Assembly: GCA_016192455.1 (NCBI GenBank) | Contig: JACPUC010000003.1 | Span: 301,082 to 365,081, forward strand | Origin: Candidatus Tectimicrobiota bacterium | GTDB lineage: Bacteria; JACPUC01 | Length of the DNA stretch: 64,000 nt | Direction: 5' to 3' | Program-made: the position numbers and the translations under genes | Notes under the pieces: generated by a model | What the model was told of the DNA's origin: nothing | Databases searched by the model: none | The model's input: only the letters and a program-made list of their open reading frames with translations | Shown: one piece after another, positions 42,424-51,249 of the stretch | Layout of the letters: each line of letters starts with the position of its first letter | How positions within the stretch are numbered: the stretch's first letter is position 1

Positions 42424-42814
42424 GGTATGCCACAGTTACTTGAACTTGGAAGCGGTCTCCGGTTTCGGGCGCCGGTTCAGCGAGGAAGGAACCATGAACG
42501 GGAAGAGCCCAAAAGCTGAACCCGCACTGCCCCCGGGCGTGGCTGTGCAAAGCGAGGTACGGCGAGTTTTGGAACCCCTCGGCGTGCCCGAATCGTCTGG
42601 GCTGTAGAGGCAGGGCTGGCCCTGCCCAGAAGGGCGCGGCAAGCGGCGCCCCTACGACCTGACCGCAAGCCTCCGTGCGGCAAAGCCGGAATGCCCGCCG
42701 CCAGCTCTTTTCAGGGCTTTCGAGCTGAGCCGTGGCTCACGGAGTCACGGCCGCGCCAACCTCCCCGAACCCAAACTCGTTAAATAATGCCTTATGAGTC
42801 AAGATGATGTCTGG

Positions 42815-42890
42815 TGCCCCGGAGAGGACTCGAACCTCCGACCAACGGATTAGGAATCCGCTGCTCTATCCATTACTGAGCTACCGGGGC
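42815..42890 (-). tRNA. tRNA-Arg (anticodon CCU)
   Basis: Complete cloverleaf on the minus strand: acceptor GCCCCGG/CCGGGGC, D stem GCTC/GAGC, anticodon stem GCGGA/TCCGT with loop TTCCTAA (anticodon CCT), variable TGGTC, T arm GGAGG-TTCGAGT-CCTCT, discriminator A. CCA is encoded at 42812-42814. Decodes AGG. It borders the AT-rich SIR2 island, whose other edge carries a decayed copy of this tRNA's 5' half. Confidence 0.97.
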
Positions 42891-43020
42891 GCCTTTCACA
42901 GTCAATGACTTAGAGGAATTACCCCGCATCTCTGACCTCTACACTTGACTCTGATAGTGCATTCCTTAAGAGATTCACTCGCCACTTCGCGTCAAATGGC
43001 GAAGATCTTTTTCTTCCATA

Positions 43021-46000
43021 TCAAACCTGAATTATAGCCGCCACAACAGGCCCCCTCATTGAAAACCCAATCTCCAACTCAACGGAACTGCCTACGTGCA
43101 AGTCTCCCCATATCTCCTCCGAAGCTTGAGAGAAGTGACAAAACACATCTTTGGGAAATCCTTCTGGGGAGGCGAAAAGATATGCTTCCTCTTTCTTGCT
43201 AACAGTGGCCTTGAATCTTTTTACCCTTCCGTCCTCATCCCGAATAAGGCCCCTTATTCGATTACGAGCCGCTGGGCTAACCGACGCATGGCTTAGTTTT
43301 GAAAACAACTCGTTGGCCTTATCACAAGCACTCCGAAGAAAAAGCTCCCGTGCATACCAATATTGTGCGTCAAAATGGCTATCGCCGTCAGTAAAGCTAC
43401 GCCGCAGCAATTGCAAGACTTGGCCCTTCTCATCTCTGGTGCCATACCGCATATACAATTTCGCCAAAGCAAAATTGACCGCTTTACTTGACGGGTTTTC
43501 TTTCACACATCTCAAAAGGATACCCTTTGCGTCGTCATAGTCACCGTTCTCAGCGAAGCGCTGGCTCATACGAATAGCTACCCACTCTGACCTTGGGTTC
43601 TTATCGAACGCCTTGCGAAGGGCCTCGAACGCCCTGCCGTCTTGTTTCAAAAGCTCTCGGAATGCGGCTTCAGCCGTCAATAGCCGCTCGTCATCAGGAA
43701 ATCGCTGTTCCCCCTCGCGAATTCGGGATTCGATATCACGTATCAGCTCGACAACCGTCCTCTCTTCAAGCTGATCGAGTTTTTCTTCACCTTTGTTCGC
43801 TAGCAAATCACGCAGTTGATCCGATAAAAGAAGTATCAATGTGTGAAACCCGTGAGGGGTCCGCGCATCGCCCCGCGCGAGATCGCTGAGATATCCCCTC
43901 GAATCTCTGCGGAGTTTGTCCCTTAACAGGGGGTTATTAGTTTCATTAGCCTGCTGGCGTTTCAAGTTGCCGAGCGTGTGTTGGATGCCTTTATCATGAG
44001 GCGCGATACCTAACGCCGACAACAGACTATCCTCCGCCTTCTGTAAGCTGCCGCCCGGGTGGTTCATTTCGAATACGGCCCTTTGTTGGAGTAGGTGCTG
44101 GTCATCTCCAACAAGCTGCTCTGCACGCGCGTAAAATCTCCTGGCAAGTTCTTGCGAAGCAAAGATTTCCGCGATTGCCCGTCCTCTTATGAGAGCCCGA
44201 AATGCCTCGTTATCGGATGAATAATCGATGTTCATTCCGTCCAGAATTCTTATAATTTGATCAAATCGATCTTCGGGGTCTGGTAGAACAAGTTGAAATA
44301 CCAGATCGGCGATGTGTTGATGACGGGCCGAATACATCCTGTCTCCGACATATCGGTCAATATGGCTCGTCACCACGTGCTCCAGCGGACTCAAGAACCG
44401 TTCCTTAAAATCCTCAAACCTGATACCACTTACTCTAGCGATAAGCCCAGCTCTCACAGGAACGCCTAGTCTGTTGAGCGTGCAAACATCTAGGTAGAGG
44501 GTCTGGGCCTCGGCAGGGATTATTCGATCAAACTCATCCTTAACGATTTCTTCAAATGGCTTGCCGAGCGTAGCCTCATGTAGCGCAACCAACAGCTGTC
44601 GCTCTGCTCTTTCAACAAACTCGCGGACTCGTTCTTGATAAGAAAAATCAGAAAGGCGCCCTAAAGAGTCATGCTTCTCCAGTTTCGCAAGAAGAGCGTG
44701 TATCTCTTTCTCAGAGAGATTCCGAAGCGGATATTCCTGAGTCACGAATTCGTCTAGCGTTCCACACCTGACATTCCACTCATTGTCACGCTCAGCGGTT
44801 ACTATGGTTAGAGGTATTCCCGCTTCAGCTAAAGAGCCTATCACGGAAAGAATGTCATCAACACGAAGAGCAGCGCGATCGACAAAGAGGAAGATTCGTT
44901 CTTGTGTAAGGTCCCAAAGCTCCTTCAATTGATCTATGCGAATGGCACCCTCTTCCTTAACAAAAAGACATAACTTCGAAAAGGATACAGACGCCTCCCA
45001 TGCCACTCTGCGCAATGTTGTTGTTTTGCCGTGTCCAGCCGGACCTTTGATGACGTGTAGATCGACCAGCCGCTGACGGTCTTTTTCATCCGCCAGTATC
45101 GCATCAACAATAATGTTATCCGTTATTCTCCGTCGCACATCCAGGTCGGATTCAATCGGTCTCCATCCGGTATCAGCCCCGATATAAAAATGTTTTGGCT
45201 CCTTTCCGGATGTTGCCATGCCCGATCGAACGTGATCGACATCAGCCGAAAGGAACAATCTTAGCCCTTCACTCTCTGAAGCGCCGGAAATCTTTTGAAA
45301 AGTACGTACAGATTCCGTTCCACCGCCTAAAGAGACGGGAATAGCGCGCTTGTGCTCCGGGATCGCCTTTTCTAGCGCAACAAGGAAATCCTCAGATGTC
45401 GCGCGAAGACAGGTAATTCTGTGGGTAGCCCAATATCGTTGCTCAACATCGTCGAGGTCGGGACTTACGACATAATAGCGTGGTCGGTTGATACCACTGT
45501 CTGTAAGATCAAACAGGATCGTTTGAATGTGCTGATCATCAATAGAATAACCACAGAAAATAATTGGGAATTCGTATCCGTATTGCTGGAAGGTGCTAAA
45601 CAAGCGCTTTCTGTTTCCTGAATGCCGTACGTATTGTTCCTTGGATAAGATTAAAGGAATCTCGCTGTCATCAATCTTGTCAATAGACCCGTGCAGTTTT
45701 ATAAAAGGAACCGGTTTAATTGTTTTCTTTAATGTTGTATCAATTTTCTGGCCGTCTTTGATGAATGGTACAAGTGTTTGCTTAGGTGTTTTCTCTTTGG
45801 CGTACGCCCTCTCAAGTATCAGGTCATAGTTGGTAGTGACGATGGCATGCCAGTAAAAGCATGGAATAATTAGATGGTGGTCGGCAGGCTCAAAGGGCAG
45901 GAATTTATCACGAATGAATGATTGAACGGATAAGAGGTCCGTTTCACTTATGCACATCTCAGCCACATGGGAGAGGCTGCGGTTCTTCAGTTTGCCACCG

Positions 46001-46167
46001 AGGAACTTGTCGCATAGTTCATTCTTCAGCAGCTCCGCACTGGGGATTATTGCACCCGCGGGATGCTGTGCGCCGAAACTTGCACCTGCGCCGAGAAAGA
46101 GAACCGCAGATTGGTCAATAACAGCGGCTACCAAGGCGTCAGGAAGTTCCAGTGAAGGGAATGCCAT
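43021..46167 (-). CDS. SIR2-NTPase-TPR-cold-shock defence-like protein
   Basis: A 1048-residue multidomain protein in an AT-rich island. Residues 1 to about 265 are a SIR2 NADase-type domain (VLFLGAGASFGA, VTTNYDLILERAY, IKLHGSID with the catalytic His, IFCGYSIDDQHIQTIL). A P-loop NTPase of the STAND/AAA kind follows (Walker A VIKGPAGHGKTTTLRR near 375; Walker B-like RIFLFVDRA). Then come winged-helix-like and TPR-like helical repeats, from about 630 to 970. The last 70 residues read VKRFKATVSKKEEAYLFA ... DVFCHFSQ ... LHVGSSVELEIG, a cold-shock/OB domain. The layout is that of SIR2-STAND antiphage proteins that deplete NAD+ on sensing a trigger. ATG 46167 is preferred to TTG 46179. It stands alone, between a tRNA and a tRNA remnant. 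Confidence 0.9.
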   Translation of the reverse strand: MAFPSLELPDALVAAVIDQSAVLFLGAGASFGAQHPAGAIIPSAELLKNELCDKFLGGKLKNRSLSHVAEMCISETDLLSVQSFIRDKFLPFEPADHHLIIPCFYWHAIVTTNYDLILERAYAKEKTPKQTLVPFIKDGQKIDTTLKKTIKPVPFIKLHGSIDKIDDSEIPLILSKEQYVRHSGNRKRLFSTFQQYGYEFPIIFCGYSIDDQHIQTILFDLTDSGINRPRYYVVSPDLDDVEQRYWATHRITCLRATSEDFLVALEKAIPEHKRAIPVSLGGGTESVRTFQKISGASESEGLRLFLSADVDHVRSGMATSGKEPKHFYIGADTGWRPIESDLDVRRRITDNIIVDAILADEKDRQRLVDLHVIKGPAGHGKTTTLRRVAWEASVSFSKLCLFVKEEGAIRIDQLKELWDLTQERIFLFVDRAALRVDDILSVIGSLAEAGIPLTIVTAERDNEWNVRCGTLDEFVTQEYPLRNLSEKEIHALLAKLEKHDSLGRLSDFSYQERVREFVERAERQLLVALHEATLGKPFEEIVKDEFDRIIPAEAQTLYLDVCTLNRLGVPVRAGLIARVSGIRFEDFKERFLSPLEHVVTSHIDRYVGDRMYSARHQHIADLVFQLVLPDPEDRFDQIIRILDGMNIDYSSDNEAFRALIRGRAIAEIFASQELARRFYARAEQLVGDDQHLLQQRAVFEMNHPGGSLQKAEDSLLSALGIAPHDKGIQHTLGNLKRQQANETNNPLLRDKLRRDSRGYLSDLARGDARTPHGFHTLILLLSDQLRDLLANKGEEKLDQLEERTVVELIRDIESRIREGEQRFPDDERLLTAEAAFRELLKQDGRAFEALRKAFDKNPRSEWVAIRMSQRFAENGDYDDAKGILLRCVKENPSSKAVNFALAKLYMRYGTRDEKGQVLQLLRRSFTDGDSHFDAQYWYARELFLRSACDKANELFSKLSHASVSPAARNRIRGLIRDEDGRVKRFKATVSKKEEAYLFASPEGFPKDVFCHFSQASEEIWGDLHVGSSVELEIGFSMRGPVVAAIIQV

Positions 46168-46198
46168 TTCTCTAACCAACTGAAAAGTATTGAGTTAT

Positions 46199-46265
46199 AT
46201 GAACCTCAAAATCTCTAGGTTCGATTTATGAATTCGCTGCTCTTTCCATTCTGAGCTACCGGGGC
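46199..46265 (-). pseudogene. Decayed copy of tRNA-Arg 5' half
   Basis: Reading leftward from 46265: GCCCCGGTAGCTCAG, then AATGGAAAGAGCAGCGAATTC and ATAAATCG, matching the intact tRNA-Arg through the acceptor, D arm and anticodon loop with several substitutions. The anticodon position now reads CAT and the stem has mismatches. Beyond it, GAACCT/AGGTTC is the only T-arm-like hairpin and the 3' acceptor strand is missing. Not a functional tRNA. It marks the far edge of the SIR2 island. Confidence 0.7.
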
Positions 46266-46610
46266 GCGCCTCGTTCAAGGAGGGCTTTGCGCTCTCGCCG
46301 TCTCTCAGTTTACGCCGTGCCGTAACCTTTAGCAATTCCGCGACTTGCCTCATTCCTGCCAAGGCTGCGCGCGGACGAGGATGCCGGCACGGCGGAGGCG
46401 GGAGAGCGCCGGCGGGACCTGACCCGGAGAACGACGTGGCGGAACGGCCTGACTGGTGACTCCAAGGGGAACCTCCCCGCACCCGGAGGCCGTGCCGCGG
46501 CGTGCGGCGACGGGGCGTGGGGAAGCAATGATGCCCAACATCCCCCCGCCAATCCCTGCTCCAAGCGCGCGAACTCTTCTGGGAACCTGCGGCGATACTT
46601 CCCGATCGGC
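46266..46610. other. Intergenic region, nothing recognised
   Basis: High-GC sequence resumes here. The 345 bases between the tRNA remnant and the thiDN stop contain no gene or repeat that I can support. Confidence 0.4.
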
Positions 46611-47978
46611 TCACCCCAGCCTTTCGTTGATGCGCAGCACCAGCTCGGCGATGTGTGCTGGGCTGGGGCCGAGGAGGCGGATCATCGGCTCCTTGCCGCG
46701 CTCGCCGAGGTCGTAGATGACGTCGGGCACGCAGCCGCTGGCCAGGATCGCCTGGCGTGTCCCCCACTCCAGGGAGGAGCCTTCACGCTCTTTCACCTCT
46801 TTGGGCTCGTCGGCGCGGTCGAAGCTGCCGAGACGCAGCCCGAGCTGCTCGCAGGCGGCGAGGATGCGGGGCTCGTAGCGCAGGTTCATGACGGCGCGGA
46901 TGCGGCCGTCAAACTGCATCGCCTCAAGGACGATGCCGGCCACGTGCCGCGAGGCGCCGAAGCAGGGCGGCAGGGGGGTGGTGATGGTGTCGCCGAGGCG
47001 GGTGAGGCGTCCCGGGAAGGCGGCGACCTCCTCGCGGCCGCGGGCGCCAAGCAGACCGGCGGCGAGGTTCGACTGCACCTCGGGGATGAGCCGTCCGACG
47101 CGGGCGGCGCGCAAGCGCTCGAAGGCTTCCACCAGTTCGCCCAGCAGGAGGCGTCGCTCGCCGCTGCCGCCGAGCTGGAACATCTGGTTGGGACAGCCTG
47201 GGCCGCCGCCGATGGCCAGGCTGTGCGCCAGACCTTCGCTGAGGAACGCCTTCGCCGTGCGCACCGCTTCGAGGGGAGCGGCCCCTTTCCCCAGCTCGGC
47301 GGCGATGGCGGAGGAGAGCGTGCAGCCGGTGCCGTGGGTGTTCGGGGTGTCGATGCGGGCGGCGGAGATTTCCCGCGCGCCGCCGCCGTCGAAAAAGATG
47401 TCGATGGGAGCCCCCTTGAGGTGGCCGCCCTTCACCAACACCACCGGGGAAGCGCCGCGCGGCAGGGCGCGCCGCCTGAGCAGCAGGGCGTGGAGATCGC
47501 CCGCCGCCTGCCGCATCTCAGCCAGGGTGGCGACGGGACGCCCGAGAAGCTCCGCCGCTTCCGGCAGGTTGGGGGTGATGACGTCGGCCAGCGGCAGCAC
47601 CTCCTGCCGCAGGGTGGTGATGGCGTCCTCGCTCATCAGGCGGTGCCCGGTCTGCGACACCATGACGGGATCGAGGACGATGCGCGGCGGCGCGTACTGA
47701 CGCAGCTTCGCGGCGACCGCGCGCATGAGCGCGGCGGTGGAGAGCATGCCGAGCTTCACGGCGACGACGTGGAGATCGCTGAAGACGGAGTCGCACTGGG
47801 CGGCGACGATCTCCACCGGCAGGTTCTGGATGGCCTGCACGCCGCGGGTGTTCTGGGCCGTCACCGCCACGATCACCGCCGCGCCATGCAGGCCGCGGGC
47901 CGCGATGGTGCGCAGGTCGGCCTCGATGCCGGCGCCGCCGCAGCTATCGGAGCCGGCGATGGTGACCACGCTCTCCAT
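46611..47978 (-). CDS. thiD: Bifunctional HMP-P kinase / thiamin phosphate synthase ThiDN
   Basis: A 455-residue fusion. Residues 1 to about 265 are ThiD, the ribokinase-fold kinase that phosphorylates hydroxymethylpyrimidine phosphate (VVTIAGSDSCGGAGIEADLR, LDPVMVSQTGHRLM, VVLVKGGHLKG, DTPNTHGTGCTLSSAIA with the catalytic Asp-GTGC region). Residues from about 285 are ThiN-like (LIPEVQSNLAAGL, GRLTRLGDTI, MNLRYEPRILAA, IYDLGERGKEPMIRLLG), an alternative thiamin phosphate synthase best known from archaea and some bacteria that lack ThiE. ATG 47978 follows AAGGA. No TPP riboswitch is visible upstream. Confidence 0.93.
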   Translation of the reverse strand: MESVVTIAGSDSCGGAGIEADLRTIAARGLHGAAVIVAVTAQNTRGVQAIQNLPVEIVAAQCDSVFSDLHVVAVKLGMLSTAALMRAVAAKLRQYAPPRIVLDPVMVSQTGHRLMSEDAITTLRQEVLPLADVITPNLPEAAELLGRPVATLAEMRQAAGDLHALLLRRRALPRGASPVVLVKGGHLKGAPIDIFFDGGGAREISAARIDTPNTHGTGCTLSSAIAAELGKGAAPLEAVRTAKAFLSEGLAHSLAIGGGPGCPNQMFQLGGSGERRLLLGELVEAFERLRAARVGRLIPEVQSNLAAGLLGARGREEVAAFPGRLTRLGDTITTPLPPCFGASRHVAGIVLEAMQFDGRIRAVMNLRYEPRILAACEQLGLRLGSFDRADEPKEVKEREGSSLEWGTRQAILASGCVPDVIYDLGERGKEPMIRLLGPSPAHIAELVLRINERLG

Positions 47979-48094
47979 GGCTCGATCCTTCTGGCGCACT
48001 GATGAATGCATTCCTTCAAGTTTCCGTGCCGTCGTTCCAGTCACGAAGCGATCCTTGCGCGAGGCAGCATCCCTCCCAAGCGCACCCTTTTCCT

Positions 48095-48145
48095 GCGAGG
48101 TTCCATCCCGTAGGGGCGGTTCGCGAACCGCCCCTACAAGCCTCA
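48095..48145. repeat. Palindrome module between thiDN and pyrE
   Basis: The GGCGGTTCGCGAACCGCC palindrome with flanks occupies 48110-48137. The surrounding 47979-48339 region contains weaker, decayed terminal modules (such as TGCGGGAACGTGACGGTTCC near 48200). Confidence 0.6.
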
Positions 48146-48339
48146 TCCCCTGTCGCGCCCCTGCACTGCAAACTGCTGGGTAACCCCCCAGTAAGGTGAG
48201 GTGCGGGAACGTGACGGTTCCCCGCGACAACCTTTCCTCCCAGCGCCACGCGCAACGAATCAGGTGTGTCAACGGACTTTTGAGAAGCCGCAAGGGAGGG
48301 GAGAGGCATTGCTGACGGGGGGCAGGAATCGGCCTTCGC

Positions 48340-48951
48340 CTATCCCGCCGCGGATTGCGGCCGGCCTGCCTGAGGTTCGGCCAGGCGTTCGCTCTGTTCG
48401 ATGAGGTCCTGAAGGGTGAAGAGTGCTTGAAACGGCACGCCTTGGGCCTCGAGGTTCTCCCTCCCCGCCGCCTCCTGGCGATCCACCAGGGCGATCACCG
48501 TGGCGACCTGAAGACCGCTCTCGCGGCACCTGGCGATCGCCTCGATGGTGGAGCCGCCGGTGGTGACCACATCCTCGACGATCAGCGCCGTATCGCCTTG
48601 GCGCGCATCGCCTTCCAGGAGCTTCTTCATGCCGTGTCCCTTGGCGTCCTTGCGCACGACGAAGGCGCGCAGGGTGGCGCCGCGCCGTCGGTACGCGGCG
48701 TCGGAGACCGCCAGAGCCAGCGGATAGGCGCCCAGGGCCATGCCGCCCACGGCGTCGAGGCGCAGGGCCGCAATGCGCTCATCAACGAGGTCACCCACGA
48801 GCTGCCGGACGATGGGATAGGAGAGCGCGATCTTGCAATCGATGTAGTACTTGCTGAGCATCCCGGAGGCGAGCTTGTAGCGCGGCTCCACGCTGCGGTG
48901 GAAGGAGGTCTCCGCGAGGAGCCGCAAGAGCTGCCAACGGTCTTCCGGCAT
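48340..48951 (-). CDS. pyrE: Orotate phosphoribosyltransferase
   Basis: A 203-residue type I phosphoribosyltransferase that converts orotate and PRPP to OMP in pyrimidine synthesis. The PRPP loop TALIVEDVVTTGGSTIEAI is intact. Also typical are KLASGMLSKYYIDCKIAL at the N-terminus, VGGMALGAYPLALAVS, and the flexible-loop lysines in VRKDAKGHGMKKLLEG. ATG 48951 with CAGGA upstream; upstream in-frame sequence lies in the repeat. No other pyr genes are adjacent. Confidence 0.93.
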   Translation of the reverse strand: MPEDRWQLLRLLAETSFHRSVEPRYKLASGMLSKYYIDCKIALSYPIVRQLVGDLVDERIAALRLDAVGGMALGAYPLALAVSDAAYRRRGATLRAFVVRKDAKGHGMKKLLEGDARQGDTALIVEDVVTTGGSTIEAIARCRESGLQVATVIALVDRQEAAGRENLEAQGVPFQALFTLQDLIEQSERLAEPQAGRPQSAAG

Positions 48952-48959
48952 CGGACGGT

Positions 48960-49113
48960 TCCTGTCTTGTTGGAGGGGGGGATTTTTTGTGGGGGACCAT
49001 TGCTCCCCCACACCCCCATGCCGCGCGAGCTGCGCAGCAGCTCGCGTAAGGGGGGAGCGCGAGGGGGCGCGGCTCCCTCGCAAAATTTCCGAGCTGATTT
49101 GCGAAACAATGCG
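48960..49113. repeat. Modular intergenic repeat, reversed, abutting Rrf2 gene stop
   Basis: GTGGGGGACCATTGCTCCCC hairpin, GAGCTGCGCAGCAGCTC palindrome, GCGAGGGGGCGCGGCTCCCT terminal module, and a TTTGCGAAACAATGCGC end that stops exactly at the Rrf2 gene's TAG. Confidence 0.7.
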
Positions 49114-49581
49114 CTAAATCTGAAACACCACGCCGCGGCGCACCACGTTGTCGCGGCCGAGGCGGTTGTTCTCGTCACAGAGCGACGCCAGGCTCACCTT
49201 GCCGAGGAAGGCGCGGATGTTCGCCGACAGCTCCAGGAAGAGGCCGCGCACGGCGCAGTTGCTGACGCGGTGGCAGGAGTTGACCTCGTCGTAGGCCGCC
49301 TCGCCGCAGTCGGCAGGGATGAGGTTCTCATCCACCGCGACCAGGATATCCCAGACGGAAATCTCCTCCGGGCGCTTGGAGAGCAGGTAGCCGCCGCCGG
49401 GACCGCGCACGCTGCGCACCAGCTTGGCCCGCCGCAGCTTCATGAAGAGCTGCTCGAGGTAGTGCTGGGAGATATCCTGGCGGACCGCGATGTTCGCCAG
49501 TGTCACCGGGTAGTTTTGGGACTGCACCGCCAGGTCCACCATGGCTCTGACAGCGTAGACCCCCTTCATGGAGATTCTCAT
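49114..49581 (-). CDS. Rrf2-family Fe-S transcription regulator
   Basis: A 155-residue winged-helix regulator (MRISMKGVYAVRAMVDLAVQ, ISQHYLEQLFMKLRRAKLV, VRGPGGGYLLSKRPEEISV). Three cysteines, 92, 103 and 109 (DCGEAAYDEVNSCHRVSNC), have the spacing used to hold [2Fe-2S] in IscR/RsrR-like proteins. Other Rrf2 members (CymR) control cysteine synthesis with CysK. Its position downstream of two cysteine-synthase-type genes on the same strand makes a sulfur or Fe-S signal plausible. The 252-base upstream gap suggests its own promoter. Confidence 0.92.
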   Translation of the reverse strand: MRISMKGVYAVRAMVDLAVQSQNYPVTLANIAVRQDISQHYLEQLFMKLRRAKLVRSVRGPGGGYLLSKRPEEISVWDILVAVDENLIPADCGEAAYDEVNSCHRVSNCAVRGLFLELSANIRAFLGKVSLASLCDENNRLGRDNVVRRGVVFQI

Positions 49582-49833
49582 GCCGCACCTCTAGGCTCTA
49601 TTGCAAACCCGGTTGCCCCTCTTGTTCGCCGGGATTCGATGCCATTGACGCTGTGAGGATCGGTTCTCTCCCGCACATCGAGTATATGTAGATCATCGTC
49701 TACGTCCAGCGACATTGTAATTGAGAAGTGGTACAGCAAGCCACACTCTGATCGAACTCCTAGGAAGCATGATGGTTTCATGCAGCATTCGAGGACTTCA
49801 GCAGTTCTTTCTTGACAAAGAACGACTCGCTCC

Positions 49834-50769
49834 TCAGTAGTTCAGGCTGAGGTACTTGTCGCCGCCGTCCGGGAAGATGGTGACAATGACGCCCTCCTTC
49901 ACGCGGCGGGCGATCTCCAGCGCGCCAAGGAGGGCGGCCCCCGAGGAGTGCCCCACCAGCAGCCCCTCCTGACGCGCCAAGCGCTTGCACATGGCGTAGG
50001 CGGCCTCGGAGCTCACCGGCACCTTGCCGTCCAGGAACTCCTCGTGGTAGATGCCGGGCACGATGGAGCTTGCCATGTGCTTCAGCCCTTCAAGGCCGTG
50101 CAGCGACGAGTCCGGCTCCACGGCGATGATCTGGATGTTGGGGTTGAAGCGCTTCAGTCGGCAGCGGGCCCCCATGATCGTGCCGCCGGTGCCGATGCCG
50201 GCGACAAAGTGGGTGAGCCGGCCCTCGGTCTGCTCGATGATCTCGCACGCCGTGGTAAGGTTATGCGCCTTCCAATTGCTGGGGTTGTTGTACTGGTCGG
50301 CGTAGAAGTAGAGGTCCGGCTTTTCGGCAACCAGCTTGCGCGCCAGGCGGATGGCGCCATCGGAGCTTTCCAGGGAGCTTGAGTAGATGATCTTGGCGCC
50401 GTAGGTTTCGACCAGCTTCTTGCGCTCGGCGCTCACGTTCGCGGGCATGACGAGCTCGACGCGGAAGCCCTTCGCCGCGCCGATCATGGCGTAGGCGATG
50501 CCGGTGTTGCCGGAGGTGGCGTCGATGAGAATCTTCTCCGGCGTCAGGAGACCCTCGGCCTCGGCGTCCTCGACGATCTGCAACGCCGCCCGATCCTTCA
50601 CGGAGCCGCCGGGGTTGAAGCGCTCGATCTTGGCGTAGATCTCCACGTGGGGAACGTCGCGACCGATCTTCGTAAGCCGGATCAGGGGGGTGTTGCCGAT
50701 GAGGTTGAGGAGGTGCGGCCGCCGCAGACTGGGCTGCAACGCTGTCAGCGTGGTTTCGACGTAACTCAT
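49834..50769 (-). CDS. Cysteine synthase-like PLP enzyme (CysM type)
   Basis: A 311-residue fold-type II PLP enzyme. The PLP lysine is in ERFNPGGSVKDRAAL, the substrate loop is DATSGNTGIAYA and the phosphate cup is AGIGTGGTIMG. The C-terminus VTIFPDGGDKYLSLNY is typical of CysM. Mycobacterial CysM uses O-phosphoserine and takes sulfur from the thiocarboxylated carrier CysO. The CysO-like gene lies 182 bases upstream on the same strand, supporting that mode here. ATG 50769 is the family start; the upstream in-frame segment is unconserved. It is clearly distinct from the CysK-like protein at 52861. Confidence 0.9.
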   Translation of the reverse strand: MSYVETTLTALQPSLRRPHLLNLIGNTPLIRLTKIGRDVPHVEIYAKIERFNPGGSVKDRAALQIVEDAEAEGLLTPEKILIDATSGNTGIAYAMIGAAKGFRVELVMPANVSAERKKLVETYGAKIIYSSSLESSDGAIRLARKLVAEKPDLYFYADQYNNPSNWKAHNLTTACEIIEQTEGRLTHFVAGIGTGGTIMGARCRLKRFNPNIQIIAVEPDSSLHGLEGLKHMASSIVPGIYHEEFLDGKVPVSSEAAYAMCKRLARQEGLLVGHSSGAALLGALEIARRVKEGVIVTIFPDGGDKYLSLNY

Positions 50770-50951
50770 AGGTCTCACGCTCCCGCCAGCCAGGTCGTCG
50801 TCTCCAGGCGCCCCCTGCACACCCAGGAGCGGCCGCCTCGATTCTGTCCGGTTCATCTCGTAGCCGCGAAGCCCACGCCGCGGCGTCACCCCTCCGCGCC
50901 TGGTGCCCGGCCGCGGCCGAGCGCGCCCGCTCCGCCGCTCGCAGCGCCAGC

Positions 50952-51233
50952 TTACCGAGACCCGCCGGCGATGGCCGGCACGATGGAGACCTTGTCCCCA
51001 TCCTTCACGGTGGTCTGCTCGCCGTTGAGGAAGCGGATATCTTCCTCGTTCACGTAGATATTCACGAACCGCCGCAACTGGCCGTTCTCGTCGTAGAGCC
51101 GCTGGCGCAGGCCGGGGTAGTTCGACTCCATATCGGCCAGCACTTCCTTGATGCTTGTCCCGCTCGCCGGCACCTCGGCCTGGTTCTTGGTGATCTTCTG
51201 CAACGGGGTCGGGATGAGCACCTGCACCGTCAT
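50952..51233 (-). CDS. Small sulfur-carrier protein, CysO/MoaD/ThiS-like
   Basis: A 93-residue ubiquitin-fold carrier: VQVLIPTPLQKITKNQAEV, SIKEVLADMESNYPGLRQRL, FVNIYVNEEDIRFL and VKDGDKVSIVPAIAGGSR. The functional C-terminus of this family is Gly-Gly, activated to a thiocarboxylate. Here Gly90-Gly91 is followed by Ser-Arg, so a JAMM/Mec+-type protease would have to trim two residues. It lies between thrC (17 bases) and the CysM-like gene, consistent with carrier-dependent cysteine synthesis. No Mec+ protease or MoeB-type activating enzyme is in the window. Confidence 0.9.
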   Translation of the reverse strand: MTVQVLIPTPLQKITKNQAEVPASGTSIKEVLADMESNYPGLRQRLYDENGQLRRFVNIYVNEEDIRFLNGEQTTVKDGDKVSIVPAIAGGSR

Positions 51234-51249
51234 GGTCTTGCTCCTTACT

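Noticed and set aside
46199-46265. A second functional tRNA (anticodon CAT)
   Set aside because: Acceptor 3' strand missing, anticodon stem mismatched and T arm abnormal; better read as a remnant of tRNA-Arg.
47979-48339. TPP riboswitch upstream of thiDN
   Set aside because: No CTGAGA ... ACCTGATC-like core on the minus strand; the gap contains repeat modules instead.
49578-49781. Short leftward frame upstream of the Rrf2 gene (DLHILDVRERTDPHSVNG)
   Set aside because: It overlaps the Rrf2 start, resembles no family I know and lacks a ribosome-binding site; it may be leader sequence.
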